Part shown: piece after piece, positions 46,460-54,717 of the stretch
How the letters are laid out: every line of letters starts with the position of its first letter
How positions within the stretch are numbered: position 1 is the first letter of the stretch
Virus record (IMG/VR): IMGVR_UViG_3300043434_000210
Span: 1 to 64,000 of that record
Length of the DNA: 64,000 nt
Direction: 5' to 3' (one strand)
DNA from: a virus
Made by a program: the position numbers and the translations under genes
The notes under the pieces: generated by a model
Databases searched by the model: none
The model's input: only the letters and a program-made list of their open reading frames with translations
Told to the model about the DNA's origin: nothing

Positions 46460-47976
46460 GCGAGCATAAACTTATCTGTTTTTACGGCAGGCGCTTGTTG
46501 CTTTTTGCCAGTGCGCGCTACACGTACTTTATCCATCATCTTATACAACTTTTTGGCGCCAGCATCAGAAGAGCCGTTACCTAGGTGGCTAACAACATCA
46601 GCAGGAATAACAAACTCACCATCCGCTAAACGGGCAGGTTGTTTATTGTTGATAGTTGCTGCAATGCTATCTGACATACCATCGCCAGGACCTTTTAGGT
46701 AGCGCCCTTGAGCTGCATTGATAACACCTAACTCTTCTACACTGCGCTTGGGCAACTCTACGTTACCGCTCATCTGCGCCATAGCACGGGCGTTGTTTAA
46801 TTCAGCCAAACCGGCTTCCATTGGGTCCATACCTGCAAGTTGCGCAGCAGAAGTTCTTGTAGCTTTTCTAGGCTTTTTAACCATCTTGCCTTCATTAAAC
46901 TGCGGAATGTTTCCATCAAAAGTTTGATCTGCTCCGTAACCATCGCGCATACCTTGTAAAGCAGCTAATCCACCTGCTGGCATATTATTTAGTTGAGGGG
47001 CAACACTGCCGCCTGCAGCATATCCGCTGTAACCTAAACCGCGTGGTGTGTAATATGGATTTGGACGTTGTGGGGTATACCCACGGAAGTTTTCAGCAAG
47101 AGTCAGCTCAGGATACTTGCGCTTGTAGTCTTCTTGGTTTGTGTCAATAGGCTTTGGTTCTAACGCACCCGCAACTACTGGGGCGGCTAAACTAACTGCA
47201 GAACCTGTGGGCATTGCGTTATAGATAGCTGTTGGACCGGCTTTTAAACCGGCGCTTACTGTTTGCATGCCTGTTGCACCAGCGCTCGCATTTTGTGCGC
47301 CAGCTGTACGCACTATGTCTGCTGGATTGTACGCACCTGAAGCAAGTGTATCGTTATACGCTTGAAGCTGCGATGCGTTGAGCTTAGGGAAGTTTTGGGC
47401 ATTGATTAAGTTCTGAGCACCGGCTTGTGTGTTTGCCGTGTTTGCTGTTTTTAACACGTCGGCTGTGTTGTATGCACCTGAGCTAGATGCGCTCTGTAAA
47501 CCTTGGAGTTGTTCAGGACTTAAATTAGCTAGTTGATCTGCGCTCAATGTAGTTGCCTGTGAGCCTAGTTGATTTACTGCACCTTGGCCACCAGCTTCAG
47601 CAATAGAAGATGCGCCGGCACCAGCAATCCCGCTAGCCAAACCAGCACCACCATAAGCACCCAAACCAGCCATCAAACCTTTACCTACGTCACCTGTACG
47701 CGCTGTTTCAAAAGCACCATACCCTAGGCCAACCATCCAAGGAGCGGCAGCACCACCTGTAGCAGCAGTTAAACCAGCACCAATAATCATCGGCATCAAA
47801 TTCTTTAAGAACCCAGCTTCTACAAGACCTGTATCCGGGTTGATTGTCAGCGAACCACCATGGGCTTTAGCAATAGCTTGTAAACCCTCAACTTCTTTTG
47901 GGGTCATATGAACGAGCATACGGTCGTCACCACGACCTTTTTTCTGTATTTCGTTAGCTAAATTATGTAGGCTCAT
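46456..47976 (-). CDS. Internal virion protein with TINPDTGLVEAGFL motif
   Basis: 506 residues. N-terminus DDRMLVHMTPKEVEGLQAIA, then SLTINPDTGLVEAGFLKNLM, and hydrophobic Gly/Ala segment (LMPMIIGAGLTAATGGAAA ... ASGIAGAGASSIAEAGG), possibly membrane-interacting. The middle is Ala/Gln/Asn-rich low-complexity; GYAAGGSVAPQLNNMPAGG is present, and the C-terminal part (DGMSDSIAATINNKQPARLA, DGEFVIPADVVSHLGNGSSD) is a small compact domain. The TINPxTGLxEA block is recurrent in aquatic phage ejection proteins. Function as a DNA-ejection protein is inferred. Confidence 0.7.
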   Translation of the reverse strand: MSLHNLANEIQKKGRGDDRMLVHMTPKEVEGLQAIAKAHGGSLTINPDTGLVEAGFLKNLMPMIIGAGLTAATGGAAAPWMVGLGYGAFETARTGDVGKGLMAGLGAYGGAGLASGIAGAGASSIAEAGGQGAVNQLGSQATTLSADQLANLSPEQLQGLQSASSSGAYNTADVLKTANTANTQAGAQNLINAQNFPKLNASQLQAYNDTLASGAYNPADIVRTAGAQNASAGATGMQTVSAGLKAGPTAIYNAMPTGSAVSLAAPVVAGALEPKPIDTNQEDYKRKYPELTLAENFRGYTPQRPNPYYTPRGLGYSGYAAGGSVAPQLNNMPAGGLAALQGMRDGYGADQTFDGNIPQFNEGKMVKKPRKATRTSAAQLAGMDPMEAGLAELNNARAMAQMSGNVELPKRSVEELGVINAAQGRYLKGPGDGMSDSIAATINNKQPARLADGEFVIPADVVSHLGNGSSDAGAKKLYKMMDKVRVARTGKKQQAPAVKTDKFMLA

Positions 47977-48010
47977 GCCTGCCTCGCTGGGTTAATTATG
48001 TTGAATATTA

Positions 48011-48691
48011 TCATGTCGTTGGGCTAGATACAAACGTTATTGCACCTATTGCTGAAGGTATTGCTGGATGCGCATAAGGTGATGTTTGCGCTGGGGCAAA
48101 CTCCATGTAAACGCCGTCTACTGGACCAGTTGTGTTATACGCTTGGTCTGTTGCCCACCAAAGACCTACTTTATCGCCCACTTCCATCTCAAATACCACT
48201 GTTGAATACATCAATATGTAAGACGGAACTCCCGCACTTTTACGCTGGGGTAAAGTAATTTTACTTGCAGAGTTGGCAACTTGTGTTGTAACACCGTTTC
48301 TAGTTATTTGAAGCCACACAACCACGTCATGCGCAGCGTTTGCTGTATTGGCAAACTGTAAGCTGTAGTCAATCTTATAAATGGCATTTACCAAACTTGT
48401 TGCTGTATTGTCCACATTCAACGTAAATCCAGCCCCTTGGTCAAGGGTGTTCCATTTAACAATAGTTGCAGTGTTGTTTCCGCCAGCATACTGGTCGGTT
48501 GAATCTGACGCAGCAATATGCGGAATGTTGACGTACTGTCCACCTAACGGACCTAGTAAGTTCTGAGTAATGTTATCTAATGTGTTGAAGTACAAGCGTT
48601 GAACGTTAGTCAGCTGCTCCACATAGCGCTGTTCATACTGCGTCGGCGCAACGGGTAGGTTGGGGGCTTTTGAACCGTTTAAGACCGTCAT
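48011..48691 (-). CDS. Beta-rich tail-associated structural protein
   Basis: 226 residues. N-terminal helix NLPVAPTQYEQRYVEQLTNV, then strands with TSLVNAIYKIDYSLQFANTA, HDVVVWLQITRNGVTTQVAN and VPSYILMYSTVVFEMEVGDK, WWATD. The pattern of YKIDYSLQ...VFEMEVGDK...W resembles the C1q/TNF-like jelly-roll used in phage fibre tips and base plates. It follows the 689-residue tail protein gene in transcription order. Position and beta content support a tail or fibre role. Confidence 0.6.
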   Translation of the reverse strand: MTVLNGSKAPNLPVAPTQYEQRYVEQLTNVQRLYFNTLDNITQNLLGPLGGQYVNIPHIAASDSTDQYAGGNNTATIVKWNTLDQGAGFTLNVDNTATSLVNAIYKIDYSLQFANTANAAHDVVVWLQITRNGVTTQVANSASKITLPQRKSAGVPSYILMYSTVVFEMEVGDKVGLWWATDQAYNTTGPVDGVYMEFAPAQTSPYAHPAIPSAIGAITFVSSPTT

Positions 48692-48693
48692 GC

Positions 48694-50763
48694 TTATCTT
48701 CTACCGTCTGGGCGAATATCAATACGCGGGCTACCCAACTGCCAAGCTGTACCTAAATTGGCAGACTCAATACGGAACGCCATCTGACGACCGCGGATGC
48801 GGGTGTAAACCTGACCAGTAAATTCTTCAACAGGGTACTGTTGCGTTCTTGTAACTGTCGGAGCGTTGGGGGTACCATACGCACTACCCGCGTTCTGTCT
48901 TGGCTTAACAACCATGGTGCAGCTAGGATTAGTCGCATTAGAGCCAGCAAAGGTTACGTCAGGAAGAATACGCCATACAAACCCAAAATTGTGTCCATCA
49001 CCGATGTCAATATCGGAAGACTGAATATATGCGTCAATCGCTACAGGCGCTGGACCAGCAACGTCATCTACACCAACTTCATGGTACAAAATACGGTTGT
49101 TGTAATCTGCACCCATAGGGTATTCCCTAATACCTGAATCTAACCAAGCAGTGCGCCCCATAGTGCCGTAATACCACACACGGTCCAAATAGTTGTACAC
49201 CACATAGCTATCAACCACGGTGGAATTTGTAGATGGGTAGAACCACCAGATTTCTGAGTACGCTTCATTAGAGCCAGCAAAACACTGCCACGCTTGGTCA
49301 GCGTTTAAGTTCTGGAACACGAACTGGCGCAATGAACATGGTAACGTTTCCACACGACCTGAGTACATGAAGAACTTGTCTTTACCCATCCAGTAAGTCA
49401 CGTTGTTAACCGTGATGGCAGCGTTTGGTGACATGATGGAGATGTTGTCTTGCAGCAAAGTAAAGCCCCAAACATACGGCGGCCCTAGGTACTGCATAGA
49501 GAAAATCGCTGCGTCTGTCCAAACTAGAATCTCTTGGCGTGTGTTTTTAGCGCACATGATGTAAGAGCCGTTGGTTAAACGCTGTTCACCAGACTGGTTT
49601 AGCGCACTAGGCACCCAATCGTAGGCATTTTCTTGGTCTGACCAACGTACTAACAAAGGGTCAAACGGTGTGTTTGCGTCTGTTGGGTCATAAGGGTTGG
49701 CACCAAACGCAATAACAAAACGTTGTACAGAAGAGGCAATAATTTGGTTTGTAGCGTTAGGTACAAAATCTCCATCAAAGCCGGCGTTGTCAGCGGCTGT
49801 GGACAGTGGGATAGAGCGAGCTGCAACACCTGTGGTTGCATCCCAGTAATACATAGCACCGCCACGAGGAGCAATAATTAAATCTTCGCCAAAGTTGTCG
49901 TTAGTCCATAAACGGAGCTGCTGACCAATACCAGTCGTGTAGCCTGAACCCCAAGTACCGCGTGACCAAGGACCTGCGCCCCAGCCTGTGCCAACTGTGT
50001 AAGTGTTCAAGCCTGAATGCTCTAAATAACTAACAGTTATGGTGCCGCCACTGTTTAAAACTTGAGATGTAGAAAACTCAGTTGTTGTGAAATAACAGAA
50101 ACCGCTAGCAAACTCAACTACTTGATGCTCTTGGTTAATTGCAGTTGCTGAGATTCCGCCAATAGCTGCGGAGCCAGCAATGATAATGAAGTCGTTATTG
50201 TCTGCAAGGTTGGCTGTATCTTCTAGCGTTATTGTGGCGCAAGCTACGTTAGCACCTGTTGAATGTGTTGCTGCAGTTGTGCCGTTGTAACCCCGCTGAA
50301 CGCCTAGTAGCACGTTGCCGGATTTGGCAGCGTAAAACAACTGTTCGCTGTCAATCTTAAGAAGCCCCTGTGGTGGGAAGTTTGTGGCGTTGGTAAGAGT
50401 TATTGTGTTTTGAATAGCCGTGATGTTGCCGTTTAGCGTATTAAACGCTGTTGACAACTTGTTTGTGTATGTTTCAACATCAATAATTGGGGTAACGTCG
50501 TAATATGCGCCGCCTTTCTCAATGTAATACTTTAAGTTAGTACCAACACCAAGCAAGTTTTCGCTACCAAGAGTAGACCAGTTCCACAAGGTACGCGCTA
50601 CGCCAAGATACTGTGAGTTTGATAAGCGTACCCAACCGCCAATTTTCTCTGGGAAACCAGAACGAAAACGAACTTTGTCACAATCGTACCAACCACCTTC
50701 ACCAGAGTAGTTGGTATTTTCTTTGTTGACACCAGGACGGAAAACTAGCTTTTGTAGCGCCAT
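48694..50763 (-). CDS. Tail hub / stabilisation protein, putative
   Basis: 689 residues. Start MALQKLVFRPGVNKENTNYS, then GGWYDCDKVRFRSGFPEKIG, followed by WSTLGSENLLGVGTNLKYYI. The remainder is beta-strand rich with repeats typical of phage tail hub and nozzle proteins (YWMGKDKFFMYSGRVETLP; VNNVTYW; MGADYNNRILYHE). The start block is widespread in aquatic podoviruses, and I associate it with P22 gp10-like stabilisation proteins that plug the portal channel. Clear alignment is not possible here. Its size, position before the lysis cassette in reading order and fold fit. Confidence 0.65.
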   Translation of the reverse strand: MALQKLVFRPGVNKENTNYSGEGGWYDCDKVRFRSGFPEKIGGWVRLSNSQYLGVARTLWNWSTLGSENLLGVGTNLKYYIEKGGAYYDVTPIIDVETYTNKLSTAFNTLNGNITAIQNTITLTNATNFPPQGLLKIDSEQLFYAAKSGNVLLGVQRGYNGTTAATHSTGANVACATITLEDTANLADNNDFIIIAGSAAIGGISATAINQEHQVVEFASGFCYFTTTEFSTSQVLNSGGTITVSYLEHSGLNTYTVGTGWGAGPWSRGTWGSGYTTGIGQQLRLWTNDNFGEDLIIAPRGGAMYYWDATTGVAARSIPLSTAADNAGFDGDFVPNATNQIIASSVQRFVIAFGANPYDPTDANTPFDPLLVRWSDQENAYDWVPSALNQSGEQRLTNGSYIMCAKNTRQEILVWTDAAIFSMQYLGPPYVWGFTLLQDNISIMSPNAAITVNNVTYWMGKDKFFMYSGRVETLPCSLRQFVFQNLNADQAWQCFAGSNEAYSEIWWFYPSTNSTVVDSYVVYNYLDRVWYYGTMGRTAWLDSGIREYPMGADYNNRILYHEVGVDDVAGPAPVAIDAYIQSSDIDIGDGHNFGFVWRILPDVTFAGSNATNPSCTMVVKPRQNAGSAYGTPNAPTVTRTQQYPVEEFTGQVYTRIRGRQMAFRIESANLGTAWQLGSPRIDIRPDGRR

Positions 50764-50771
50764 GATTTACC

Positions 50772-51248
50772 TTAAGATTCGTAAAGGGCTTTTTCGCCCC
50801 TGCGACGTTTATCTAACCCTTTCAGCACTTTACCACCAGCTTTGTTCCACTTCAAGAACTCTTCTGCTGCGGCAGCAAATTCACCGCGATTATGTTTCAT
50901 GCGCAGTGTGCTGTTTTGAAGATTACCGAGACCGACGTTGAATGAGAATGACACCAACGCATCAAACTGACCCTGCTTCTCTGTCTTAGGACACAAGCGC
51001 ATCACACCAGCTTCAAACCTGTTTAGGTCTTTCTTGAGGATGTCGTTAACTTCATCCATGCTTAAGGTTCTGTCCCAGCCGGCTGGAATTGGTAGCGCTT
51101 TTCTATCTTCTAACTTAACTCGTGCGTGCGTAGGGTCAATGACGTGGCCCACGCCTATCGTCCACAATAGCGCAGGGCATTGATAAGGGCGCGTCATAAC
51201 ACCCTCATCGTGCTTAATCATCTCAATAAGCTTATCGCTTACTTTCAC
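50772..51248 (-). CDS. Endolysin, T4-lysozyme family (GH24) with Glu-Cys-Thr triad
   Basis: 158 residues. Catalytic layout HDEGVMTRPYQCPALLWTIG shows Glu15, then eight residues, Cys24, then five residues, Thr30: the E-8-(D/C)-5-T arrangement known for phage lysozymes of the R21/P1 type. The C-terminal part QFDALVSFSFNVGLGNLQNS and FLKWNKAGGKVLKGLDKRR are typical of GH24. It cleaves peptidoglycan at the end of infection. No SAR or signal segment is obvious at the N-terminus (VSDKLIEMIKHDEG), so export would depend on the adjacent holin. Confidence 0.9.
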   Translation of the reverse strand: MKVSDKLIEMIKHDEGVMTRPYQCPALLWTIGVGHVIDPTHARVKLEDRKALPIPAGWDRTLSMDEVNDILKKDLNRFEAGVMRLCPKTEKQGQFDALVSFSFNVGLGNLQNSTLRMKHNRGEFAAAAEEFLKWNKAGGKVLKGLDKRRRGEKALYES

Positions 51249-51748
51249 TTTTTAGACCATCCACGTGAACCGAACCAGTAGCCAATAATGCCGCCAAGCA
51301 TAGCCATTTCGTCATCACTGAAAATCTCATCAGAAATTCTTAGCAAGTCATCAATGCTATTGATAACACCTGGGTGGTTGAATACATAGATACCGATACC
51401 CACGTTGATAACAAACAACTCAGCCACAAACAAGTAAGTCACCATCGGACGCACAGTAGCCACGAACGTAGAAGCCCATGGAGCTGCCTTAGCCAAAACT
51501 TTAGCGTCATGCTCATACGCCGCCTTGGTCATTTCTGCATCGGTCTGCATCATGACTTGGTCAGTGCGAATCTCTTCCATCTTAGCTTGCGCAACATACC
51601 CGCGTTCTAGCATCTGGAGCTCGCGCTCTGTCTGCATCTTGGCAAGCTCTAGTTCATGCGCCTTGTCAGACTTATCTTGGAAGAAGCCCAGTACGCTTGG
51701 TAAGCCTGAGATTAAAAGACCACCTAGGGTCGAGATTAAAGATAGCAT
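51245..51748 (-). CDS. Holin, three-segment type
   Basis: 167 residues. N-terminal hydrophobic LISTLGGLLISGLPSVLGFF, a charged middle (SDKAHELELAKMQTERELQM), second hydrophobic block MVTYLFVAELFVINVGIGIY and a third AMLGGIIGYWFGSRGW with the Y/W-F-G-S-R end typical of the 3TM holin group used by GTA- and phage-type systems. It lies between the endolysin and the coiled-coil membrane protein and overlaps the endolysin by four bases. It would let the endolysin reach the peptidoglycan. The charged middle and Trp/Gly tail favour this over a plain membrane protein. Confidence 0.8.
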   Translation of the reverse strand: MLSLISTLGGLLISGLPSVLGFFQDKSDKAHELELAKMQTERELQMLERGYVAQAKMEEIRTDQVMMQTDAEMTKAAYEHDAKVLAKAAPWASTFVATVRPMVTYLFVAELFVINVGIGIYVFNHPGVINSIDDLLRISDEIFSDDEMAMLGGIIGYWFGSRGWSKK

Positions 51749-51749
51749 T

Positions 51750-52202
51750 TTAGTTTCCTAATCGGTTTGTTGTTGCGCGTTTAAGCGTGTTCATCTCTGA
51801 GCGAAGTGTGGAACTTGTCACATCCAACTCAACTTTTTGTGCAGCCAAGCCAGAACGTAATTCTTTCTGTGTGCTTTCTGCAACAATCTTAGCTTCACGA
51901 GCAGCCATCAATGCTTCGGCTAGACGCTCCTGCATCTTAGCAATTACTTCACGCTGATCCGCTACCTTCTCTTCTAGTATCTTGACCTTGCGCTCCGCGC
52001 TTGATGCTGAGGAAGCTGTGTCGCTGTAGCCCTCATACATCTCTTTAACTTCGTTGAACTTGGTAATACCTGTGTAGCCAGCACCTAAGATAGCAGGTAC
52101 ACCAGCAATGATGAAGCCAGCCACCATGGTGTTCTGTTTGGCCCAAGTAATCCACTTATCTACAAAGCCTTGTACTTGGTCTAGTTTTTCTAAATCGCTC
52201 AT
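51750..52202 (-). CDS. Coiled-coil membrane protein, possible inner-membrane spanin
   Basis: 150 residues. Residues 25-45 (TMVAGFIIAGVPAILGAGYT) are a transmembrane segment, followed by a long coiled coil (SAERKVKILEEKVADQREVI, MQERLAEALMAAREAKIVAE). One membrane anchor plus periplasmic coiled coil is the layout of i-spanins (Rz-like) that help disrupt the outer membrane. It follows directly after the secreted protein at 52199-53248, with a four-base overlap. Without a clear Rz/Rz1 pair the spanin call is tentative. Confidence 0.6.
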   Translation of the reverse strand: MSDLEKLDQVQGFVDKWITWAKQNTMVAGFIIAGVPAILGAGYTGITKFNEVKEMYEGYSDTASSASSAERKVKILEEKVADQREVIAKMQERLAEALMAAREAKIVAESTQKELRSGLAAQKVELDVTSSTLRSEMNTLKRATTNRLGN

Positions 52203-53248
52203 TGCTCAAATCCTAAATCTTGGTTATATGCTGGCTGATTAAAGCCCGGTTGTTGTAGCAGGTCCATCATTATTAAGTCCTGCGTCAGTAGCTCGTTCGG
52301 TATCCCCTTCACTATGCTCACGTCCGGAAACACATTCGCTTGCTGAATCCCAGGCTTTTGGAAGAGCTCCAACGACAACACAAGGCCAACCACCGACTGT
52401 GTCTTTCCCTTTGGTGCTGGTGCTGGGGTAGGGGTTGCCTGCGTAGTCGAGGTTGTCGCTGAACCCGTCGTGGTCGCCGAGGCACTCGTTGGGGCAGACT
52501 CTGTTGTTGCAGATGCGCCCGCTGTCGGGGCAGCGCTTGTTTCCGTCGGTGTTGTTTCCGTCGGGGTCGTTACCGAGTTCGGCGCAGGTGTTGGGGTCGG
52601 CGCAGTTACAGGTGAGGATTGGATTGTTGGGGCAGATATGGTCGAACTTGGACTCACTGGACTTGCCGGGTTCACAGGCGAAACAGGGTTTGTCGGATTG
52701 TTTATCGACTTCTTGCAAGTGTCTGATGTAGTCACCCAAGGTTGCCACACTGGCTGTCCGTATGGGTCTGGGCACGTCGAGGAACGCGTCTGGGTAATGC
52801 TCCCCGTATAACCGGTCTGGCATTGAAGAGTTTGTTGTTGGCTGCTTATTTGGCATGTTGGCGGGTTTTGGACGCAGCTGTCTTGGATTTTGAACCAGTC
52901 GGTTTGGACTGGCTGACCATAGCTACCTGACGGGCAGTTGGTTTCTTTTTTCCAGGTTTGCGTGCCGCTGTAGTTGACGGGGCAGCTTCTTGTTTCGGTT
53001 TGCGCGGAGTAGGTGCAGGTGACGACTTGCGGGGCTTGGTAGTTTGGGCAGAAGGCTTGTTGCCAGCTCGTGGAGTACGCACCTTGGGCGCAGGCCCAGC
53101 AGTCGGCGTTGGCTGTGCAGGAGTTGGTTGTGTAATTCCAAGCAGACGTGCAATAGCAATAATTAGATTGCGCATTACTATTCCTTATCGGTAAAAGACA
53201 GCTCAACAAGAGCAGGCTCGGGATTAGATAGCGGAGGTACTTTGCCAT
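52199..53248 (-). CDS. Secreted Cys-rich protein with Pro/Thr/Ser-rich linker (possible lipoprotein)
   Basis: 349 residues from ATG 53248. N-terminus MAKYLRYLIPSLLLLSCLLP has a positive start and hydrophobic core with LLLSC as a possible lipobox and SNAQ as a possible peptidase I site. Two related Cys blocks follow, each about 28 residues, with the shared pattern C-P-x2-Y-G-Q-P-V ... W ... D-x-C. From about 190 to 300 the chain is a Pro/Thr/Ser/Ala-rich linker, then a C-terminal tail rich in Leu, Gln and Asn. The stop overlaps the next start (ATGA), the same junction as at its neighbours, which supports this frame. Two other open frames cross this stretch. Near lysis genes, it could be an outer-membrane or exterior component; not a proven spanin. 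Confidence 0.6.
   Translation of the reverse strand: MAKYLRYLIPSLLLLSCLLPIRNSNAQSNYCYCTSAWNYTTNSCTANADCWACAQGAYSTSWQQAFCPNYQAPQVVTCTYSAQTETRSCPVNYSGTQTWKKETNCPSGSYGQPVQTDWFKIQDSCVQNPPTCQISSQQQTLQCQTGYTGSITQTRSSTCPDPYGQPVWQPWVTTSDTCKKSINNPTNPVSPVNPASPVSPSSTISAPTIQSSPVTAPTPTPAPNSVTTPTETTPTETSAAPTAGASATTESAPTSASATTTGSATTSTTQATPTPAPAPKGKTQSVVGLVLSLELFQKPGIQQANVFPDVSIVKGIPNELLTQDLIMMDLLQQPGFNQPAYNQDLGFEQ
52846..53175 (-). CDS. Overlapping Pro/Lys-rich ORF in a second frame
   Basis: 109 residues starting MRNLIIAIARLLGITQPTPA, then strongly Pro, Thr, Ala and Lys rich (KVRTPRAGNKPSAQ, KPRKSSPAPTPRKPKQEA). It starts two bases after the stop of the upstream gene with AAGGA six bases ahead of ATG 53175, a perfect operon-type start. 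It is entirely inside the frame of the secreted Cys-rich protein. Composition is low complexity and could be an accident of that frame; a genuine overprinted gene would resemble Rz1-type arrangements. Confidence 0.35.
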   Translation of the reverse strand: MRNLIIAIARLLGITQPTPAQPTPTAGPAPKVRTPRAGNKPSAQTTKPRKSSPAPTPRKPKQEAAPSTTAARKPGKKKPTARQVAMVSQSKPTGSKSKTAASKTRQHAK

Positions 53249-53684
53249 ATAGTTTGATGAACTTTTCAGGGTGTCGTTTAATCCACTCGTCACGAGCTGC
53301 ATCGCCAACGAGACCGTCGATCGGGCATGGGGTACCAGACATCATCATGGCATCCCAGTTTTCTTGCCTTGCTGAACAAGCAATTGCTACAGCCGCAACC
53401 TTCAAGCCGTTATTAGATAAAAACGTAGCCCACTTACGTCTTGAACAGTCCTCGTCCATCATGTAGCTACCGCCAGAAAAGCCAATCACTGTAGAGCTAA
53501 TAGCCCCAGAGACAGCAACCAAACAGTTATCTTGACTGAATGATGAGATGCTCGGCGCCATAGCACCGGCGGGTGGCTGACCCTTGTAGTTAATCGTAGT
53601 GTCTTGCGCCATCGCAACAGCAAGCATGCCGCCTATGATGATGCCCCCTAAGAGCCAACAGACTAGTTGAGCAATACGAATCAT
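53178..53684 (-). CDS. Exported phage protein, unknown function
   Basis: 168 residues. N-terminus MIRIAQLVCWLLGGIIIGGM then LAVAMAQD is a signal peptide or membrane anchor with a likely cut after AMA. The mature part holds DNCLVAVSGAISSTVIGFSG, EDCSRRKWATFLSNNGLKVA, AIACSARQENWDAMMMSGTP and CPIDGLVGDAARDEWIKRHP, with six cysteines. A similar block (A.C....W.AM...G.PCP.DG..GD.A...W) recurs in phages of aquatic bacteria. Its start overlaps the previous stop in TAATG. Function unknown; periplasmic localisation is the likeliest reading. Confidence 0.65.
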   Translation of the reverse strand: MIRIAQLVCWLLGGIIIGGMLAVAMAQDTTINYKGQPPAGAMAPSISSFSQDNCLVAVSGAISSTVIGFSGGSYMMDEDCSRRKWATFLSNNGLKVAAVAIACSARQENWDAMMMSGTPCPIDGLVGDAARDEWIKRHPEKFIKLYGKVPPLSNPEPALVELSFTDKE

Positions 53685-53893
53685 TAGAACGTAATCGCAA
53701 ACGTTGGAACTGAAGTCACCGCTACGGCAACGTGTTGCTCAGGAGTAGATAGGTCTTGACCACAGTCGTTACAAACCTTGGCAGTTAACTCAGTCTCGTC
53801 CACATCACGACCACAGTTTGGGCAGTAAATCTCAACCTTGGTAGCAACCTCAGTGACCGCGCCTTGAATCTTTGCTTGGCTCTCTACTATCAT
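53684..53893 (-). CDS. Small zinc-ribbon protein
   Basis: 69 residues. IYCPNCGRDV ... KVCNDCGQDL forms a C-x2-C, C-x2-C zinc ribbon in the middle, preceded by a hydrophilic VESQAKIQGAVTEVATKVE and followed by a short tail. Its role in the tail region is unknown; small ribbon proteins are used as assembly chaperones or adapters. Confidence 0.6.
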   Translation of the reverse strand: MIVESQAKIQGAVTEVATKVEIYCPNCGRDVDETELTAKVCNDCGQDLSTPEQHVAVAVTSVPTFAITF

Positions 53894-53895
53894 GC

Positions 53896-54093
53896 TTACT
53901 CCTCTGTGTATGTAGCCACCGAACCGTCGGTGTAATAAAGCGTTAATGTTTTGCCTGAGATCACCATGCGAGCCTGCTCGCTACGGCAACACACAGGCGT
54001 GTTGATGTCTATGTCTTTTAAGTTGCCTTGTATCTTGTACATGTTGTACAAAACTTCAGCTTCGTTCTCGCATTGGCAATCTTGACTGGCCAT
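53896..54093 (-). CDS. Small structural-region protein, unknown
   Basis: 65 residues. MASQDCQCENEAEVLYNMYK, then LKDIDINTPVCCRSEQARMV and ISGKTLTLYYTDGSVATYTE; Cys-rich with a C-terminal beta hairpin. It lies directly before the zinc-ribbon gene in reading order. No family recognised. Confidence 0.5.
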   Translation of the reverse strand: MASQDCQCENEAEVLYNMYKIQGNLKDIDINTPVCCRSEQARMVISGKTLTLYYTDGSVATYTEE

Positions 54094-54717
54094 TTAATAT
54101 CCTAAACTTGTCCACGTTAAAGTAAGCGTTTCACCGCCGAAATCACTAATAAAACCGTTCCACCACTCGCTAACAGAAATACTTGTACCTGTATCACCTG
54201 TACCCCATGCGTTAGGGTAGATTGTGATTTGAACGCTGTTCACTGAGTTACGCGTAATAATGTATGTATATCCCACGAGTGTATACGGCCAGTTTGGGGC
54301 GCGTGTTTGTGTGCTGCCACCTACGCCCAAAGAGCTTAAATTAACCTGCCACACGTTAGTCCAGCGTGGGTAGTTAGAGCCGTTTGTTGCACCGCCATAT
54401 TGCAAGTATTGCCAAGGTACTGTCTGGCAGTTCGGTGGGTCTGTAGGCCATACACCCATGGTCAAGAAAATATCGCCAGCTTCACCGTAACGGTCAATAG
54501 AGAACCCAGACTGAGCAGAGTAACAACGACCAGCCGATTGACGACCGGTTAAGTTCTGAACCCACGTTTTATTCTGTAGGTTCTGCATAGTGATTGTGCC
54601 GCTAACCTGACCTGCTAGACGGCGTACATTTTGTTGATTGAGGTTAATACCCGTCTGGCTGACGCTCAGCTCAGTAGCCACGTTGGCCATGGTTATTGTT
54701 CCGCTAGGCGTAGTCAT
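54094..54717 (-). CDS. Tail-fibre-associated beta protein
   Basis: 207 residues. N-terminus SGTITMANVATELSVSQTGI then LNQQNVRRLAGQVSGTITMQ, and a Trp-rich C-terminal domain (GDIFLTMGVWPTDPPNCQTV, WQVNLSSLGVGGSTQTRAPN). The start resembles short adaptor segments used where fibres attach. The stop and start codons of this and the next gene are adjacent. A tip or adaptor role for the tail fibre is inferred from position. Confidence 0.6.
   Translation of the reverse strand: MTTPSGTITMANVATELSVSQTGINLNQQNVRRLAGQVSGTITMQNLQNKTWVQNLTGRQSAGRCYSAQSGFSIDRYGEAGDIFLTMGVWPTDPPNCQTVPWQYLQYGGATNGSNYPRWTNVWQVNLSSLGVGGSTQTRAPNWPYTLVGYTYIITRNSVNSVQITIYPNAWGTGDTGTSISVSEWWNGFISDFGGETLTLTWTSLGY

Noticed and set aside
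52239-52856. 205-residue ORF rich in Asp, Asn and Cys in a third frame
   Set aside because: It lies in the Pro/Thr/Ser/Ala linker of the Cys-rich frame, where a run of NCN codons gives C at its third positions and DPDGNNTDG-like sequence by accident. Its stop does not meet the next gene, while the main frame ends in an ATGA overlap. Kept only as part of the overprinting finding.
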